This document shows, piece by piece, positions 11,688 through 23,104 of a DNA stretch of 64,000 bases. The position numbers and the translations under genes were made by a program. The notes under the pieces are model-generated. The model made no database searches and had not been told where the DNA came from. It worked only from the letters and a program-made list of their open reading frames with translations. Source of the stretch: Lumnitzera littorea (Eukaryota > Streptophyta > Magnoliopsida > Myrtales > Combretaceae); NCBI GenBank assembly GCA_024138015.1, contig JAMXBB010000009.1, forward strand, positions 40,432,149-40,496,148, given 5' to 3'. Within the stretch, counting starts at the first letter, position 1. Each line of letters begins with the position of its first letter.

Positions 11688-14063
11688 TGTAGACACCTCA
11701 TTTTTTGCCATTTTCATTTTAATATTTTTATTGAGCTAGAAATAAAAAATAAATAATAAAAAAACAAAAATTCAAAAGGAAGAAAAATAAAAGATATAAA
11801 GTGCAAATTGAGTCAAGTCGAGTGTAGTCAAATCGAGTCCAATCATATCAAGTCAAATCGTATTAAGTTGAGTAAGTCGAGTTGGATCGTTTAGTGTCGA
11901 ATCGGATAATGGTAAGTAATCAATTTAATAAATCTTAAGTCATTAAAGAATCAAGCTTTATTAAAATAATTTTAGTCCAGTCTGATAAAAAATGGACTTT
12001 ATCTAATTTATATTAGGCTAAAATAGACTTATGATTTATTAAGTAGATTATTAAGCTAAATCAAATTGGATTGGATTGGGCTTAGAAAATAGAAAGCTCA
12101 AATTAAAATAGGGTTTTTAGAAGCTAGGACAAATCTCCAAAGAATCGATATCGTATCTTTCACATCTAAGTTTATAATAATATCTCTAGATATGAAATAT
12201 TTAATTGGGGGGTATTATATATAGGAATTTGATGCTATACTTAGGAGGTTTCTTTTTTTTTTTTTATAATCCCTACATTGCACAAAAACACAATTCCACA
12301 ACTCCACAATTATCCCCGTACAACTAGTCCATCTCACTAATGAACATAGTAGCCCGCAGCCTCTTACAACATTGCTTCACTTGATCCTGACACATTCACA
12401 CATCGACAACCTAAACACACTAACACTCTCGACTTGCACATTGCTCTTACAACCAACATGACACAAACCTACTAGAGATACCCTCGCCTGATCACTTGTT
12501 GCTTACATAACCGCACTGTCCATTGCCCCAACCCATTACACTCTATCATTTGAAACATGTCCCTAACATTACGCCACATACGTCCCATACACTAATCCGA
12601 TCAAACACAATCTCTATTGCACTAACACATCCATGACACCACGCCACAAATACGTCCCTTGCACATTACATAACTCCTACCTTTAACACTCTCCACAATA
12701 CACTGAACACATCGAATGCCCATGCCAGCATACACATAGCACCTAACACTGTTCACGGTACATATACACGCAATCCAACAAACGACATATATGCAGTCTA
12801 ACACACGATATACGTAATCCAATGCACAAATACATCAATCACATGCGACTCGAACGATTCAGGTAATTAAAACTATTATTTTATTTAATTATTTATTTCT
12901 TTTATTAATTTAATTATTTTTATTAATTGGCTTTCTTTAGTGTAGGTCTTTTTAGTTATCATGTCAATGGCTATTTTTTTTAGATAATTTTGATTTTTGA
13001 TAAATTGCAAAATTATATTTTTTAGTTGAATCGTATTTTTTAGTAAAATTGCATTTTTTGAAAAATAAGCATATCTATGAAATCCATATCTTTAAAGAAG
13101 ATACATATTGAGATATGTATTTTGCATTTAGGATTTAAAAAAGTTACGTATCTAGGCAAGTATTTTGCAGTTGAGATTTAGAAAAGATACGTATCTTGTA
13201 ATTGGGATTTAGAAAAGATACATATGAAAATACGTATATAGATCGTATCTTAATGTATCTTGCAGTTGGGATTTAGGAAAAATACTTGTGAAAATACATA
13301 TCTAAATCGTACCTGAGTGGATCTTGCATGTAAGATTTAGAAAATATATCTTTTGATACATAGTGATTTTTTTTAATAAATAAAAATTCATAACCAAAGT
13401 TTTTTTTTTTTTTAAATTTAGTTAGTTAGGGTTTTCTTTGATTTGTGAAATTAGATTTCTTAGGTTTTTTTTAAAAAAAAAATACATAAATGGTTAAATA
13501 AACATAAATCTAACTCGATTTTCAAAATAAAAAATCCCACCCACTAAATATTTTATAAAAAAAAGAACTACATTGATTTAATCTTGATTAGCGGATATGT
13601 AGAAACTTTCGAGGCAACCACATAAAAAAATTTTAAAAAATTGTTTTTCTTTTTCTTGAAATTCATAATAAAAAATAATAATAAATTCATTTTAGTTATC
13701 TTTTGCATATTTGTATATATTTTAGTATTTTTGAGAAAAATATAAACATAAAGCCCATTAATTTTCTTTTTTTATATGGTGACTTAGTCTTAATAGATTA
13801 AGCCATGAACTTAATTTTTCTGATTATTTTTCTAAAAAATTATTTTTTAAAAAATCTGCAAGTTAGTGACTAAATTAGGTGCGAAAACCCTAATTTCACT
13901 TTTTACTAAGTGAATAGGTTAGCGACTCCAATTTTTCAAAAAACAATTTTCAAAACATTTTTTAAAGAAAAATATTTTCTTAATTTTACATCGAGTAATC
14001 TATATTAAATGGGCTGGGCTTAATATGGAATAAGTTAAGGAAAGATCAAAATTAGGCTTGACA
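11688..14063. mobile_element. Solo LTR-like insertion with CCTAA duplication
   Basis: 2376 bp beginning TGTAGACACC and ending GGCTTGACA, flanked by CCTAA at 11683-11687 and 14064-14068. The 3' LTR of the host Athila (30580 region) has an uninterrupted CCTAGGACATGACTAAAAGA at the same place, so the insertion is clean. No coding sequence is seen; the minus-strand ORF at 12622-12822 has no recognisable content. TG..CA ends, size and the lack of internal genes fit a solo LTR of a Ty3/gypsy element. A TTAGCGACTCCAATTTTTC phrase at 13918-13936 is typical of Tat-group LTRs. Confidence 0.75.
13085..13350. repeat. Tandem repeats inside the solo LTR
   Basis: About five imperfect copies of a 30- to 60-bp unit around TTGCAGTTGGGATTTAGAAA and GATACGTATC. 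Diverged copies vary in spacing. Likely an LTR-internal enhancer-type array. Confidence 0.7.
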
Positions 14064-14919
14064 CCTAACATATAACCAAAAGATACGATCATGTCATCGG
14101 TCGTGTCGTTACCAAGTTTAAGGAAAAAAAAAAAGACAAACATGAAGCACAAATTGTTACACGACCAAAAGATACGATTGTGTCCTTGGTTGTGTTTTTT
14201 CCAACCGACTTATTTTTTTAAATTATTCATATATAAAGCCTTATTAAGATTTATTTAAGAGAACATTTTGACACGACTTTAAGGGAGTTTTTGAAGCGAA
14301 GAACAACCAAGAAAGCAAGAAGAAACAAAGATTTCAAGATTCAATTTTGTTTGGATTTTATGATGATTCTTTCTATTATTTTCTACACTTTGATTTTAAA
14401 TTATTATTTTAGGATGTTTAGTGAGTAGAATCTTGATATTTAGGTTTTGTGGAACCTAGATCTATTCATGTGATATGATTAGTATTGATTAATTTAGTTA
14501 TTTATTAATTTCTTGATTCAACTATGTATGTTTTATGATTTAGGTTATTATTTCCGCGGATAGTATTCTAGAGTTTGATATCTTATAAGAGAATTGAGAA
14601 ATTTCTTTTAAATTAGATTATCTTTAGGAAAATCACATGTTAAGTCTAGGGAAAGCAATATCTAGGTACAACATTGAATCTTGAATTAATTAAATTGTTT
14701 TCTTGTTAATTCTTGAATTACTTTTTAGTTAATCTTTAATTTAGTTTTAGCAATAATTTAGATTTACATTAAGTTTCTTGAAATTTAATTTGCTGATTAG
14801 ATAATAGATACCTAGTAAGTACTATAAGTACTAATAGTTAGAGTCTTCGAGGGATCAACACTTGAACTTAATCCGCTATATTATAAACTAATAAGTACAC
14901 TTGCCTCATATCAAGTTTT

Positions 14920-14937
14920 TGGCACCGTTGTCAAGAA
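14920..14937 (+). promoter_or_regulatory. Athila primer binding site (tRNA-Asp type)
   Basis: TGGCACCGTTGTCAAGAA, six bases after the LTR end. The usual Athila site is TGGCGCCGTTGCCGGGGA; all five differences are transitions (G to A or C to T). Confidence 0.8.
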
Positions 14938-15074
14938 CTATTGATATTGAGAAAGCTAGTAGATTTGTTAATCTAACCATTTTTTATTTTTCTCATTTTC
15001 TTTTCTTTTCTTGAATTCTTTTATTTTCTTGGGGTGATCTCTAACTAAATTTTCTATTTTCTTTGCTATAGTGC

Positions 15075-16150
15075 ATGACAAGAAGCCAGTCAAAGGATTT
15101 AATTAAAATTGATCCTGAGATTGAGAGAACGACTTTACGCAATTTGAGACAATTATCTATCAAAGAAACAGTAAAAGCAATAAACCAAGGAACTCCAACT
15201 CGATTAAAAGACGAAGTGGAGTTGTTAGAGGAGGAAGTCAAGGATCAAGTAGTAGAACAAGAATCTAATCTTAAAAGCTTACCCAACAACATCATGGCTA
15301 ATAACGGGGAACAAAATCAGACCATGTCGAACTACTCCCGACTATCATTAACAGGTACCTAATCTTGCATCAACTAACCAACTGTTGCAACCAATAACAT
15401 CGAGATCAAGCTGAACATTATTTAGATGGTGCAACAATTCATACAATTTAACGACCTCCAAGACGAAGATCCCAATACACATATTTCCAATTTGGAAATA
15501 TGTGATACCTTTAAGAATAATGGGGCAACTAATGATGCTATCTGACTACACCTCTTTCCGTTTTCTTTACATGGCTAAGCTAAGGAGTGGTTGAATTCTT
15601 TAGTAAAGAATTCAATCACAACCTAGAATGAATTGGGGGAAATTTCTTGGAGAAGTATTTTCTACTTACGAAAATTGCAAAGCTTAGAGTCGACATCTCG
15701 TCTTTTACCTAAATAGAGGGTGAGACCTTATACGATACACGAGAGCACTTTAAGGACTTGTTAAGGCGATGTCCACACCACAGCCTCTGTCTTTGGATAG
15801 AAATGCAAACCTTCTATAATTGTTTCAACCCCTCTACCAGACAAATGATAGATGCAACAACCAAAGGTACACTTAATACCAAGACGCCTGAAAAAGTCTA
15901 AGCTCTGATAAAGGGCATGGCTATGAATAATTACCAATAGGAGAACCCAAGGGGGAAGTAAAAAGTCGAAGGAGTATTTGAACTCAACACTTTACAATCT
16001 CTAGCCACTCAGGTAGAGATGTTGAGTAAGAAAATTGAATCCCTCTTGATTGGTTCTCACCTACCACAATTCAGCCCCAATAACTTCAACCAAGANACAT
16101 AATCCAATATGCATGTGCATTCAATTAGCTCATAGGTCTACCACATACCC
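15075..16150 (+). pseudogene. Athila gag, broken
   Basis: Capsid protein of the Athila. The start is well defined: ATG at 15075 opens MTRSQSKDLIKIDPEIERT, the conserved Athila N-terminus, 138 bp after the primer site. The first frame is open to a stop at 15360. The capsid domain continues in broken frames with ISNxxxICDTFKxNGATNDA (about 15485), LFPFSLHG, AKEWLNSL (15577), FLEKYF, SFTQxEGETLYDTREHFKDL (with TAG at 15711) and LLRRCPHHSLCLWIEMQTFY (to 15814). It then runs through the ALIKGMAMNNYQ region at about 15905. Stops are mostly TAG/TAA for Gln or Trp. The N at 16096 is an unread base. Confidence 0.85.
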
Positions 16151-16169
16151 TAAAGGCATCATAGAGGAT

Positions 16170-16736
16170 GTTCTAATGTGAGTTGGTAAATTCATTTTCC
16201 CTGTAGATTTTGTTATCCTTGATATAGATGAGGATGTCGAGGCACCATTGATTCTAGGTAAACCCTTCTTAGCTACTGTTAGAATTGTGTTTTATATTAG
16301 TGAGCATAAGCTCATCTTAAGGGTCGAGGATGAGGAAATTGTTTTCCAGAATCCATATTCAATGCACAAGTCTCTTGACTCAAAGGGTGCAATCTATGTT
16401 GGTGATACTTCTAATGCTGTTGTTACTAAATGCGTGCAAAAACCACTTATTAAAGAAAATATAAATGATTGCTTAGAAACAGGAGATGGAGAAATAGTGA
16501 AAAGCCTTAATAAATTAAAAGCTGTAGCTCAGTTGAGAGCTAATGAACCCAATGTGGTGAAGATAGGGATTAAACAATTTTGTAGACCAAACGAAGGAAA
16601 GTTAGAGTCTCTCAAAGTAAAACCACCAATCTTGGAGTGGAAACACTCAGAAGATTGTTTAGAACATGCCTTTATAGTGAAGAGCTCAAAGCTATTGATA
16701 ACCACTCCATCTAAGAGAAAAGAGAATAAAATGTAA
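16170..16736 (+). pseudogene. Athila protease C-terminal remnant
   Basis: VGKFIFPVDFVILDIDEDVE (about 16183-16242) and APLILGKPFLATVR-like residues (ILGKPFLATVRIVF from 16251) are the C-terminal half of the Athila retropepsin. In Athila it sits just before RT. The part with the catalytic Asp is not present in open frame. The open stretch runs to TAA at 16734-16736 and ends in a charged segment (PSKRKENKM). No RT follows, so the polyprotein was already truncated when this region was still open. Confidence 0.75.
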
Positions 16737-17325
16737 TTTTTATTATTTATCTTAGCACTTTAACACTTTTATTTTTCATTTTAGGGTCAATTTCGCTTTT
16801 ATGTTACGTTACACATATGGTAGTCTCACTAGCTGATTAGCGAGTAAGGGTCAAGGGGACAACTTCCCTTACGAGGTTTCCAAGGCAGCACCCCAAAAGC
16901 TAAACGAAATTTTAAAATTTATAAGTGCAACATAATAAGTTTTGCTTTTAGTTTGATTTTTGCATTAACTTTCTTTGATTCAATTTTTTGTACTTTTGTT
17001 TCCCTAAGTTTCTTTTATTCTTCAATTCTCACATTTAGGATAGGCACACATAAATTAAAATAAATAATAAATAATGATAATAATAAAATGTAAAAGTTCA
17101 AAAAATAAAAAATAAAACAACAGATTGTTACACGATCGTGTCCTAGTCTGTATGAATTCCAAGCAATTTTTGTACACGGCTACAGATTGTTACATGGTCA
17201 CAAGATACGATTGTATCTTGAACTGTATCATTCCCAGGTGCGAAAAAATGATTGCAAGCACAGAATATTATAAGACTACAAGAAATGATCGTGTCTCGAG
17301 TTATGTCTCAGCCATATATATATAT
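16737..17325 (+). other. Athila post-pol region joined directly to protease
   Basis: Non-coding. At 16850-16900 GTCAAG..GACAA..GAGG..AAGGCAGCACCCC is a decayed form of the motif that follows integrase in Athila elements, so RT, RNase H and integrase are deleted between about 16736 and 16840. From 17105 the sequence holds two phrases of the type CAGATTGTTACACGATCGTG and GATACGATTGTATC, which also occur in the LTRs. The ORF at 17125-17421 crosses the viral junction and is not a gene. Confidence 0.65.
17311..17325 (+). repeat. Left copy of the direct repeat bounding the viral block
   Basis: GCCATATATATATAT; the first 14 bases recur at 28029-28042 on the other side of the pararetrovirus block. 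See finding. Confidence 0.8.
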
Positions 17326-18699
17326 TACTTTGAAACTTTTAATGAATTTAAATTACAAATAAAAGAGGAATATTATAATTTCATGAATGAAATTGGCGCT
17401 CAGATATATTTCTTTGAATGATTTAAAGAATATTATTTGAAACCCAAAGAAATTAATGTAATTAATGGATGTTTTAAGTGGAAACTAAGTGATGGACAGA
17501 TAATAGAATCAAATCATCCACCATTAAGTAATATAAAAGTTGTTCACAAAAATACAAAGATAACTCGTACTCCTTTTAAAAATGCAACAGATGAAGAAGG
17601 TTCAAGAATAAAGAAAATAATAAACCAAAATAATAATACTAACCAACATTTACATACAATAGGAGAACAATTGAATAGAATGGAAGATATAATTGATATA
17701 AAGATTAATAAGATTAGCGAAAAATCCTTAAATAACAAAACCAACAAAAATACACATTTATTTAAACCATTTGAAATGCCTAAAAATCTTAGTAGTGAAT
17801 TCTTAAAAGCTTTAGATGATAGGAAAAGAATATTAAAAAATAAAACAATACAAGAAGAAACTTCCTCTTCAAAACCAATAAATTTTTTAAATATGGATAC
17901 ACCAACTTTAATTAAGAAGGGTATTGTCATTGATGATACACCTTCCAAAAAGATTAATGCTTTAGATAAAACAGATACTGAATCAATAAATGAAACAATG
18001 TCCAATATTTCTTTGAAAGATTTAAATATTAATGAATCAAATAATGAAGTTAATAAAATTAATTAGAAGAAACCTCAAAAGTTGTATTATCAAAAAGCAA
18101 CGCCTCCTAATATACTAATTGAAGAAAAAAATGATAATTATCAAAATAAGTATTCTATAGGATCTACATATGAATAGAATATAGATGGATACTCAAAATA
18201 GAAAATTCTCAATGTCCTTAATCAAATGATAATATTCTTAAATACTAATAAAACTGTACCAAATGTTACTAATTATCAAGTAGTACTCCTTTTAATTTCT
18301 AGTTTCACTGGACAATTAAAAGGATGGTGGGATAACTATCTTACTGAAGAACAAAGAATCAATATACTCATTTCTTACAAGATTGATGAAAATGGTAGAA
18401 GAATATTAGATTATAATAATGAACCAATTCAAAACATGGTCAATACTTTAATATGTTCTATAAGTCAACATTTCATGGGAGACTCCTTACATATTAAGGA
18501 CAAAACCCTAGATCTGTTATCTAATACGAAGTGTAAATCCCTAGGAGAATTCAGATAATATAAAGATATCTTCTTTCAAAGAGTCCTCAGAAATGATTGC
18601 AATCAACCCTTTTAGAAGGAAAAATTTTTAACTGGTTTACCAAAATTAATAGGTGAACAATTAGAAAATTACTTAGGGAAGAAAACAATGGTAAAATTC
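17326..18699 (+). pseudogene. Partial coat-protein region, copy 1
   Basis: Parallel to 20373-21740 at roughly nine bases in ten. It starts in the segment between movement and coat proteins, open from 17437 to 18066 in a Lys/Asn/Ile-rich frame. It continues after TAG stops through 18226-18555, with the conserved TGQLKGWWDNYLT at 18311-18349. It ends in the coat segment FLTGLPKLIGEQ at about 18629-18664, where it is joined to leader sequence at about 18700. One TGA in place of Trp (17419-17421) is the first stop; copy 2 keeps that Trp but has a one-base insertion just after. The antisense ORF at 17544-18005 is a mirror of this A-rich frame. Confidence 0.8.
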
Positions 18700-18881
18700 A
18701 ATGGAGAAGGTCTCATTGAATATAATCAATATTTAGAAGATGCAGTAGAATTTTTATTTTATATAATTTAGGCCTATTGTCTACTTAGAAATAGGTTTTA
18801 CTTAGCAGATATATATTTTAGACAATAACTATATTAAGTTGATCTCTAATATTAGGCTTAGTTCCTCCTAGATGTCTACTT
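18700..18881 (+). pseudogene. Leader fragment with the 3' part of short ORF 3
   Basis: Parallel to 27253-27433. The reading frame of the third short leader ORF is kept (GLIEYNQYLEDAVEFLFYII, then TAG), with several amino-acid changes against the copy at 27228-27323. It is joined to coat-protein sequence on its left, so its own start is missing. Confidence 0.6.
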
Positions 18882-18894
18882 TGGTATCAAAGCC
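18882..18894 (+). promoter_or_regulatory. Viral primer binding site 1 (tRNA-Met)
   Basis: TGGTATCAAAGCC, one transition from TGGTATCAGAGCC, the initiator tRNA-Met complement that defines position 1 of caulimovirid genomes. ORF1 begins about 275 bp downstream. Confidence 0.85.
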
Positions 18895-19168
18895 AAGGAG
18901 AGAGTATATAGATAGTTTAAGTAAGCTTATATTTTCTTAGTGGGACGATTGTCTTTGTGATAATCTAAATCTTATATTTTCTAATCACTTAAGACAAATC
19001 CTTGGTAAAGAATCTTAATATTGTAATAAGCCTACTGAGGCCTAGCGTAAATCCCGATCTGGTTTAGCATAGCAAAAGGGTCATAAATTGGAAATCATAA
19101 TCTTAGATTTAATTTAGTCTTGTAATCTAGATTTATAAGATTAAGATAAATTAGTCTCTTTTGAAAAT

Positions 19169-20340
19169 ATGAATTTACTTAGAAGATCTATATCCTCTTC
19201 TAGCTTTGCTCTCACTAAGTAGTCAGAAGAATCTATGTTAAATAATAGAGATGAGATACATATAAAAGATTTTGATAAAGCAATAGATGAATGGAAAATA
19301 CCAAAACCCTCTTATGATCAAATATACCAAATAGCCTAATGGAAAATTTTTGGAAAAAATGATTATGTTATAGCCATTGAAGAAAAGGATATTCATGTTT
19401 CTGATGACTTAACAACAATAAAACTTTTGAATATAGATTCAATAAAAAAATATGCAAAAGATTGGAATTATATGCATCTAGGTTTAATCCAAATAGGAGT
19501 GAAACCTCTTACTAAACTAAGTCTAAATACCTCTGTCTTCGTGGTTCTCAGAGATGTTAGAGAATTAATATATGAAAGATCAATACATACCACTATTAAA
19601 ACTAGTCTTAGTAGTGGACCAATACAATTTGAATATCACTTGAACGTTACTCTTACTCTTAGAGATAAGATAATAATGAGTTTATTAATCCTCCAGATTA
19701 AAACCCATAATTATCAAATGATAGAAGGATCAATACCAATGGTTGTAATATATAGAATCTATTTCAAATTAATGAAAACTGCTTTCAGTTCTAAAGCATA
19801 TAAAATGGATAAGAGAGGACAAACTCTTCTTATTTAAACAAACTTAACCAAAGCTAATGTATCCATTCCAAAAATGATTAAATGGTCCCAGGTTAATTTA
19901 CCTGAACATTAGGAAGTAGAAAACCTACTTCCTAAACAACTAATATACAATACTGAACCGTCAAATGTGATTCAATACCCAGATAGTAAAGTCACCATCC
20001 AATTTAATAAAAGATCTTTTGATCAACCAAATAGACCCTTGGAAATAAGATCAATGTCATCTTCCTCTAGAAGATCAGTAGACCTTCCAAATCCTCCACC
20101 AATAATTTATACACCATTCCCTACTTAACCCAATGACCAGCTAGATAGACAGTCAAATATTCATGATAATCCATTTATTTCAAGAATTGTTCACAATAGG
20201 TCTAGTATAACCCAACCGGTTTACCAACCAAATGAACCAAAACATGGAGAACCTTCATTATTAGAAATAGGTGATCTAGAACTCAATGTCATAGAAAAAC
20301 CTTTTGAACCCGATAGAATTATTTTAAATAAAGAATTTAA
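19169..20340 (+). pseudogene. Viral ORF1, movement protein domain, broken
   Basis: In caulimovirids this domain forms tubules through plasmodesmata for cell-to-cell spread. The likely ORF1 start is ATG at 19169, in frame with the longest open piece (19427-19834); in-frame TAG at 19217 and TAA at 19337 interrupt it. Family motifs seen in order: WNYMHLGLIQIGVKPLT, VVLRDVRELIYERS, SSGPIQFEYHLNVTLTLRD, then GSIPMVVIYRIYFKLM and DKRGQTLLI. The LRD, GP and YRI positions are the most conserved points of the 30K-type MP of this group. TAA at 19835 follows, and the proline- and serine-rich linker to the coat domain runs to about 20340 with more stops. Confidence 0.8.
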
Positions 20341-22215
20341 TTCACCCAAAAATGAAAAAATTAGAAAATGGTACTTTGAAACTTTTAATGAATTTAAATT
20401 ACAAATAAAAGAGGAATATTATAATTTCATAAATGAAATTGGCGCTCAGATATATTTCTTTGAATGGTTTGAAGAATATTTATTTGAAAGGTAAAGAAAT
20501 TAATATAATTAATGGATGTTTTAAGTGGAAACTAAGCGATGGACAGATAATAGAATTAAATCATCTACCATTAAGTAATATAAAAGTTGTTCACAAAAAT
20601 ATAGAGATAACTCTTACTCCTTTTTAAAAATGCAATAGATGAAGAAGGTTCAGGAATAAAGAAAATAATAAACCAAAATAATTATACTAACCAACATTTA
20701 CATACAATAGGAGAACAATTGAATAGAATGGAAGATACAATTAATACAGAGATTAATAAGATTAGCGAAAAATCCTTAAATAACAAAACCAACAAAAATA
20801 CACATTTATTTAAACCATTTGAAATGCCTAAAAATCCTAATAGTGAATTCTTAAAAGCTTTAGATGATAGGAAAAGAATATTAAAAAATAAAACAATAAA
20901 AGAAGAAACTTCCTCTTTAAAACCAATAAATTTTTTAAATATGGATACACCAACTTTAATTAGGAAGAGTATTTTCATTGATGATACACCTTTAGAAAAG
21001 ATTAATGCTTTAGATAAAACAGATACTGAATCAATAAATGAAACAATGTCCAATATTTCTTTGAAAGATTTAAATATTAATGAATCAAATGATGAAATTA
21101 ATAAAATTAATTGGAAGAAACCTTAAAAATTGTATTATCAAAGAGAAACGCCTCTTAATATACTAATTGAAGAAAAAAATAATAATTACCAAAATAAGTA
21201 TTTTATTGGATCTACATATGAATAGAATATAGATGGATACTCAAAACAAAAAATTCTCAATGTCCTTAATCAAATTATAATGTTCTCAAATACTAATAAA
21301 ACTATACCAAATGTTACTGATTATCAAGTAGCACTCCTTTTAATTTCTAGTTTCACTGGACAATTAAAAGGATGGTGGGATAACTATCTTACTGAAAAAC
21401 AAAGAATCAATATACTCATTTCTTACAAGATTGATGAAAATGGTAGAAGAATATTAGATAATAATGAACCAATTCAAGACATGGTCAATACTTTAATATG
21501 TTCTATAAGTCAACATTTCATAGGAGACTCCTCACATATTAGGGACAAAACCCTAAATCTATTATCTAATATGAAGTATAAATCCCTAAGAGAATTCAAA
21601 TAATATAAAGATATCTTCTTTTAAAGAGTTTTCCTTAGAAATGATTATAATAAACCCTTTTGGAATGAAAAATTTTTAGCTGATTTACCAAAATTAATAG
21701 GTGAACAAGTTAAAAAATTACTCAGGAAAGAAAACAATGGTGAAATTCCTTATGATAATTTGTCATATGGGGAATTAGCATCATATGTTAATAAAATTGG
21801 AACTAATTTGTGTAATACAATAAGATTGCAAAAATAATTAAAAAATGAACAGCACTTAAAACGCCAAAACCTTGGTGATTTCTATACTCAATATAATCCT
21901 TATTTTGTCAATAAAAAATTGAAAAATAGTAAAAAAATCCTCTTTTACTTCTTCAAGTTGTCCCTAGTGTTCACATAAAAAACCCCGAAGAAATTTTAAG
22001 AGAAAATCCTTTAAAAAACTAGAAAGTGATAAGAAACTTGAAAATAAAAAATATAAAAGAAAATCGTACAAACAACTAAGATGTTATAAATGTAAAAAAA
22101 TTGGTCATACAGCAAATTTTTGCAAAATAAATAACAAACTTAATGAATTAAATTTAGATGAACAAACAATGAAAAATATTTTACAAATATTCTGCGATAA
22201 TGAATCTTTTTTATA
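20341..22215 (+). pseudogene. Viral ORF1, coat protein domain, broken
   Basis: Forms the virion shell and binds RNA. A long Lys/Asn-rich N-terminal part (KPFEMPKN at about 20813; coiled-coil-like IGEQLNRMEDTINTEINKI) precedes LYYQRETPLNILIEE. Then come TGQLKGWWDNYLT (21355-21393), FLADLPKLIGEQVKKLLRKE and IPYDNLSYGELASYV (about 21748-21792). An intact zinc knuckle CYKCKKIGHTANFC follows (22082-22123, CX2CX4HX4C). Two one-base insertions in T-rich runs, near 20490 and 20624, shift the frame out and back relative to copy 1. Further TAA/TAG stops lie at 21124, 21220, 21601 and 21623. The pattern matches petuvirus/florendovirus polyproteins. Confidence 0.8.
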
Positions 22216-23104
22216 AGAAAACAATTGTAATGATAGAATCCAAGTCAATGACATGAACTCTACTTAATCCTTGTCAACTGAAGAAAAAGATGAAATTAAT
22301 GTTCTAATAAATGAAGAAGAAGAAATTCTTAAAAAAATTGATCAAATGTCTAACGATAATGAAAGGTTTAAATATATTAAAAATTTTAAAACCAATACAA
22401 TTCTTACGCCAAATTTACCATATAACCTTAATGAAATCCTTGAAAGAGGTAAAAGGAAACATAAAAAATTAATAACAATTAGTGATTTACAAAATGAAAT
22501 CAATATCCAAAAACAAGAAATAAAAGAATTAAAATTAATGTAAATAAAATTCCAAAAGGAACTTCTTGAATTAAACCAGAAAATAATCTAAGAAAATAAC
22601 TCTGAAACTTCAAATGAAGAAAATCCAGAAATTTTACGAACAACATTTGAGAATAATGATTATTTAATGCATCTTGTTCGAATAACAACAAGAAAATGGT
22701 TAATTAATATCTCAATCAGAATCAATAATGAATTTGTTTTACAAACACCTACTTTATTTGATAACGGTGCAGATTTAAATTACATTAGAGAAGACTTAAT
22801 CTCAACAAAATATTTTGAGAAAACTAACCAATCTCTAAGTTCTACATTGGGTAACAAATTATGCATCAAATATAAATTATCCAATGTTGAAGTGTTAAAA
22901 GATAATGCTTTATATAAAACTTCTTTTATACTTGTAAAAAATTTGAATAAAAATGTTATTTTGAGAACACCATTTATAAATCAAATCCAACCATTTTTTG
23001 TAGATAAAGATGGAATTAAAACACAATATTTGAAAAGAAAAATTGTGTTCAAATTCATTACAAAACCACAAACCAAATATATAAACCAATTAAAAACCGA
23101 TTAA
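22216..23104 (+). pseudogene. Viral ORF1, linker and aspartic protease, broken
   Basis: A Glu/Lys-rich linker open at 22271-22540 (predicted coiled coil, NEEEEILKKIDQM) leads to the retropepsin at 22667-23101. The active-site segment reads LFDNGADLNYI (about 22757-22789). The middle position of the D-T/S-G triad is Asn here, which would impair or abolish catalysis and fits an AGT to AAT change. The C-terminal flap partner region VILRTPFINQIQPF at about 22959 matches the ILGxPFI block. TAA stops at 22541, 22588 and 23102 break the frame. Confidence 0.75.

Larger units (their letters stand above)
11409..14913 (+). mobile_element. 5' LTR of the Athila, carrying an insertion
   Basis: Matches 30360-31664 over its two outer parts (11409-11687 and 14064-14913). 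Without the inserted solo LTR it is about 1124 bp against 1305 bp. The difference is a 232-bp deletion between ATTAGAT repeats (see findings) and a stretch of about 50 bp present only here at 11580-11660. A TATA-like TATATAAAG lies at about 14230. Confidence 0.85.

Noticed and set aside
12240..12840. Repeated ACACA/CATACA phrases as a CRISPR-like or satellite array
   Set aside because: No constant repeat with unique spacers; irregular C-rich text inside a solo LTR.
17544..18005. Antisense 153-codon hydrophobic ORF, with a sister at 20682-21053
   Set aside because: Mirror of the Lys/Asn/Ile-rich coat-protein frame, which yields Phe/Leu codons and few stops on the other strand; the two are similar only because the sense copies are.
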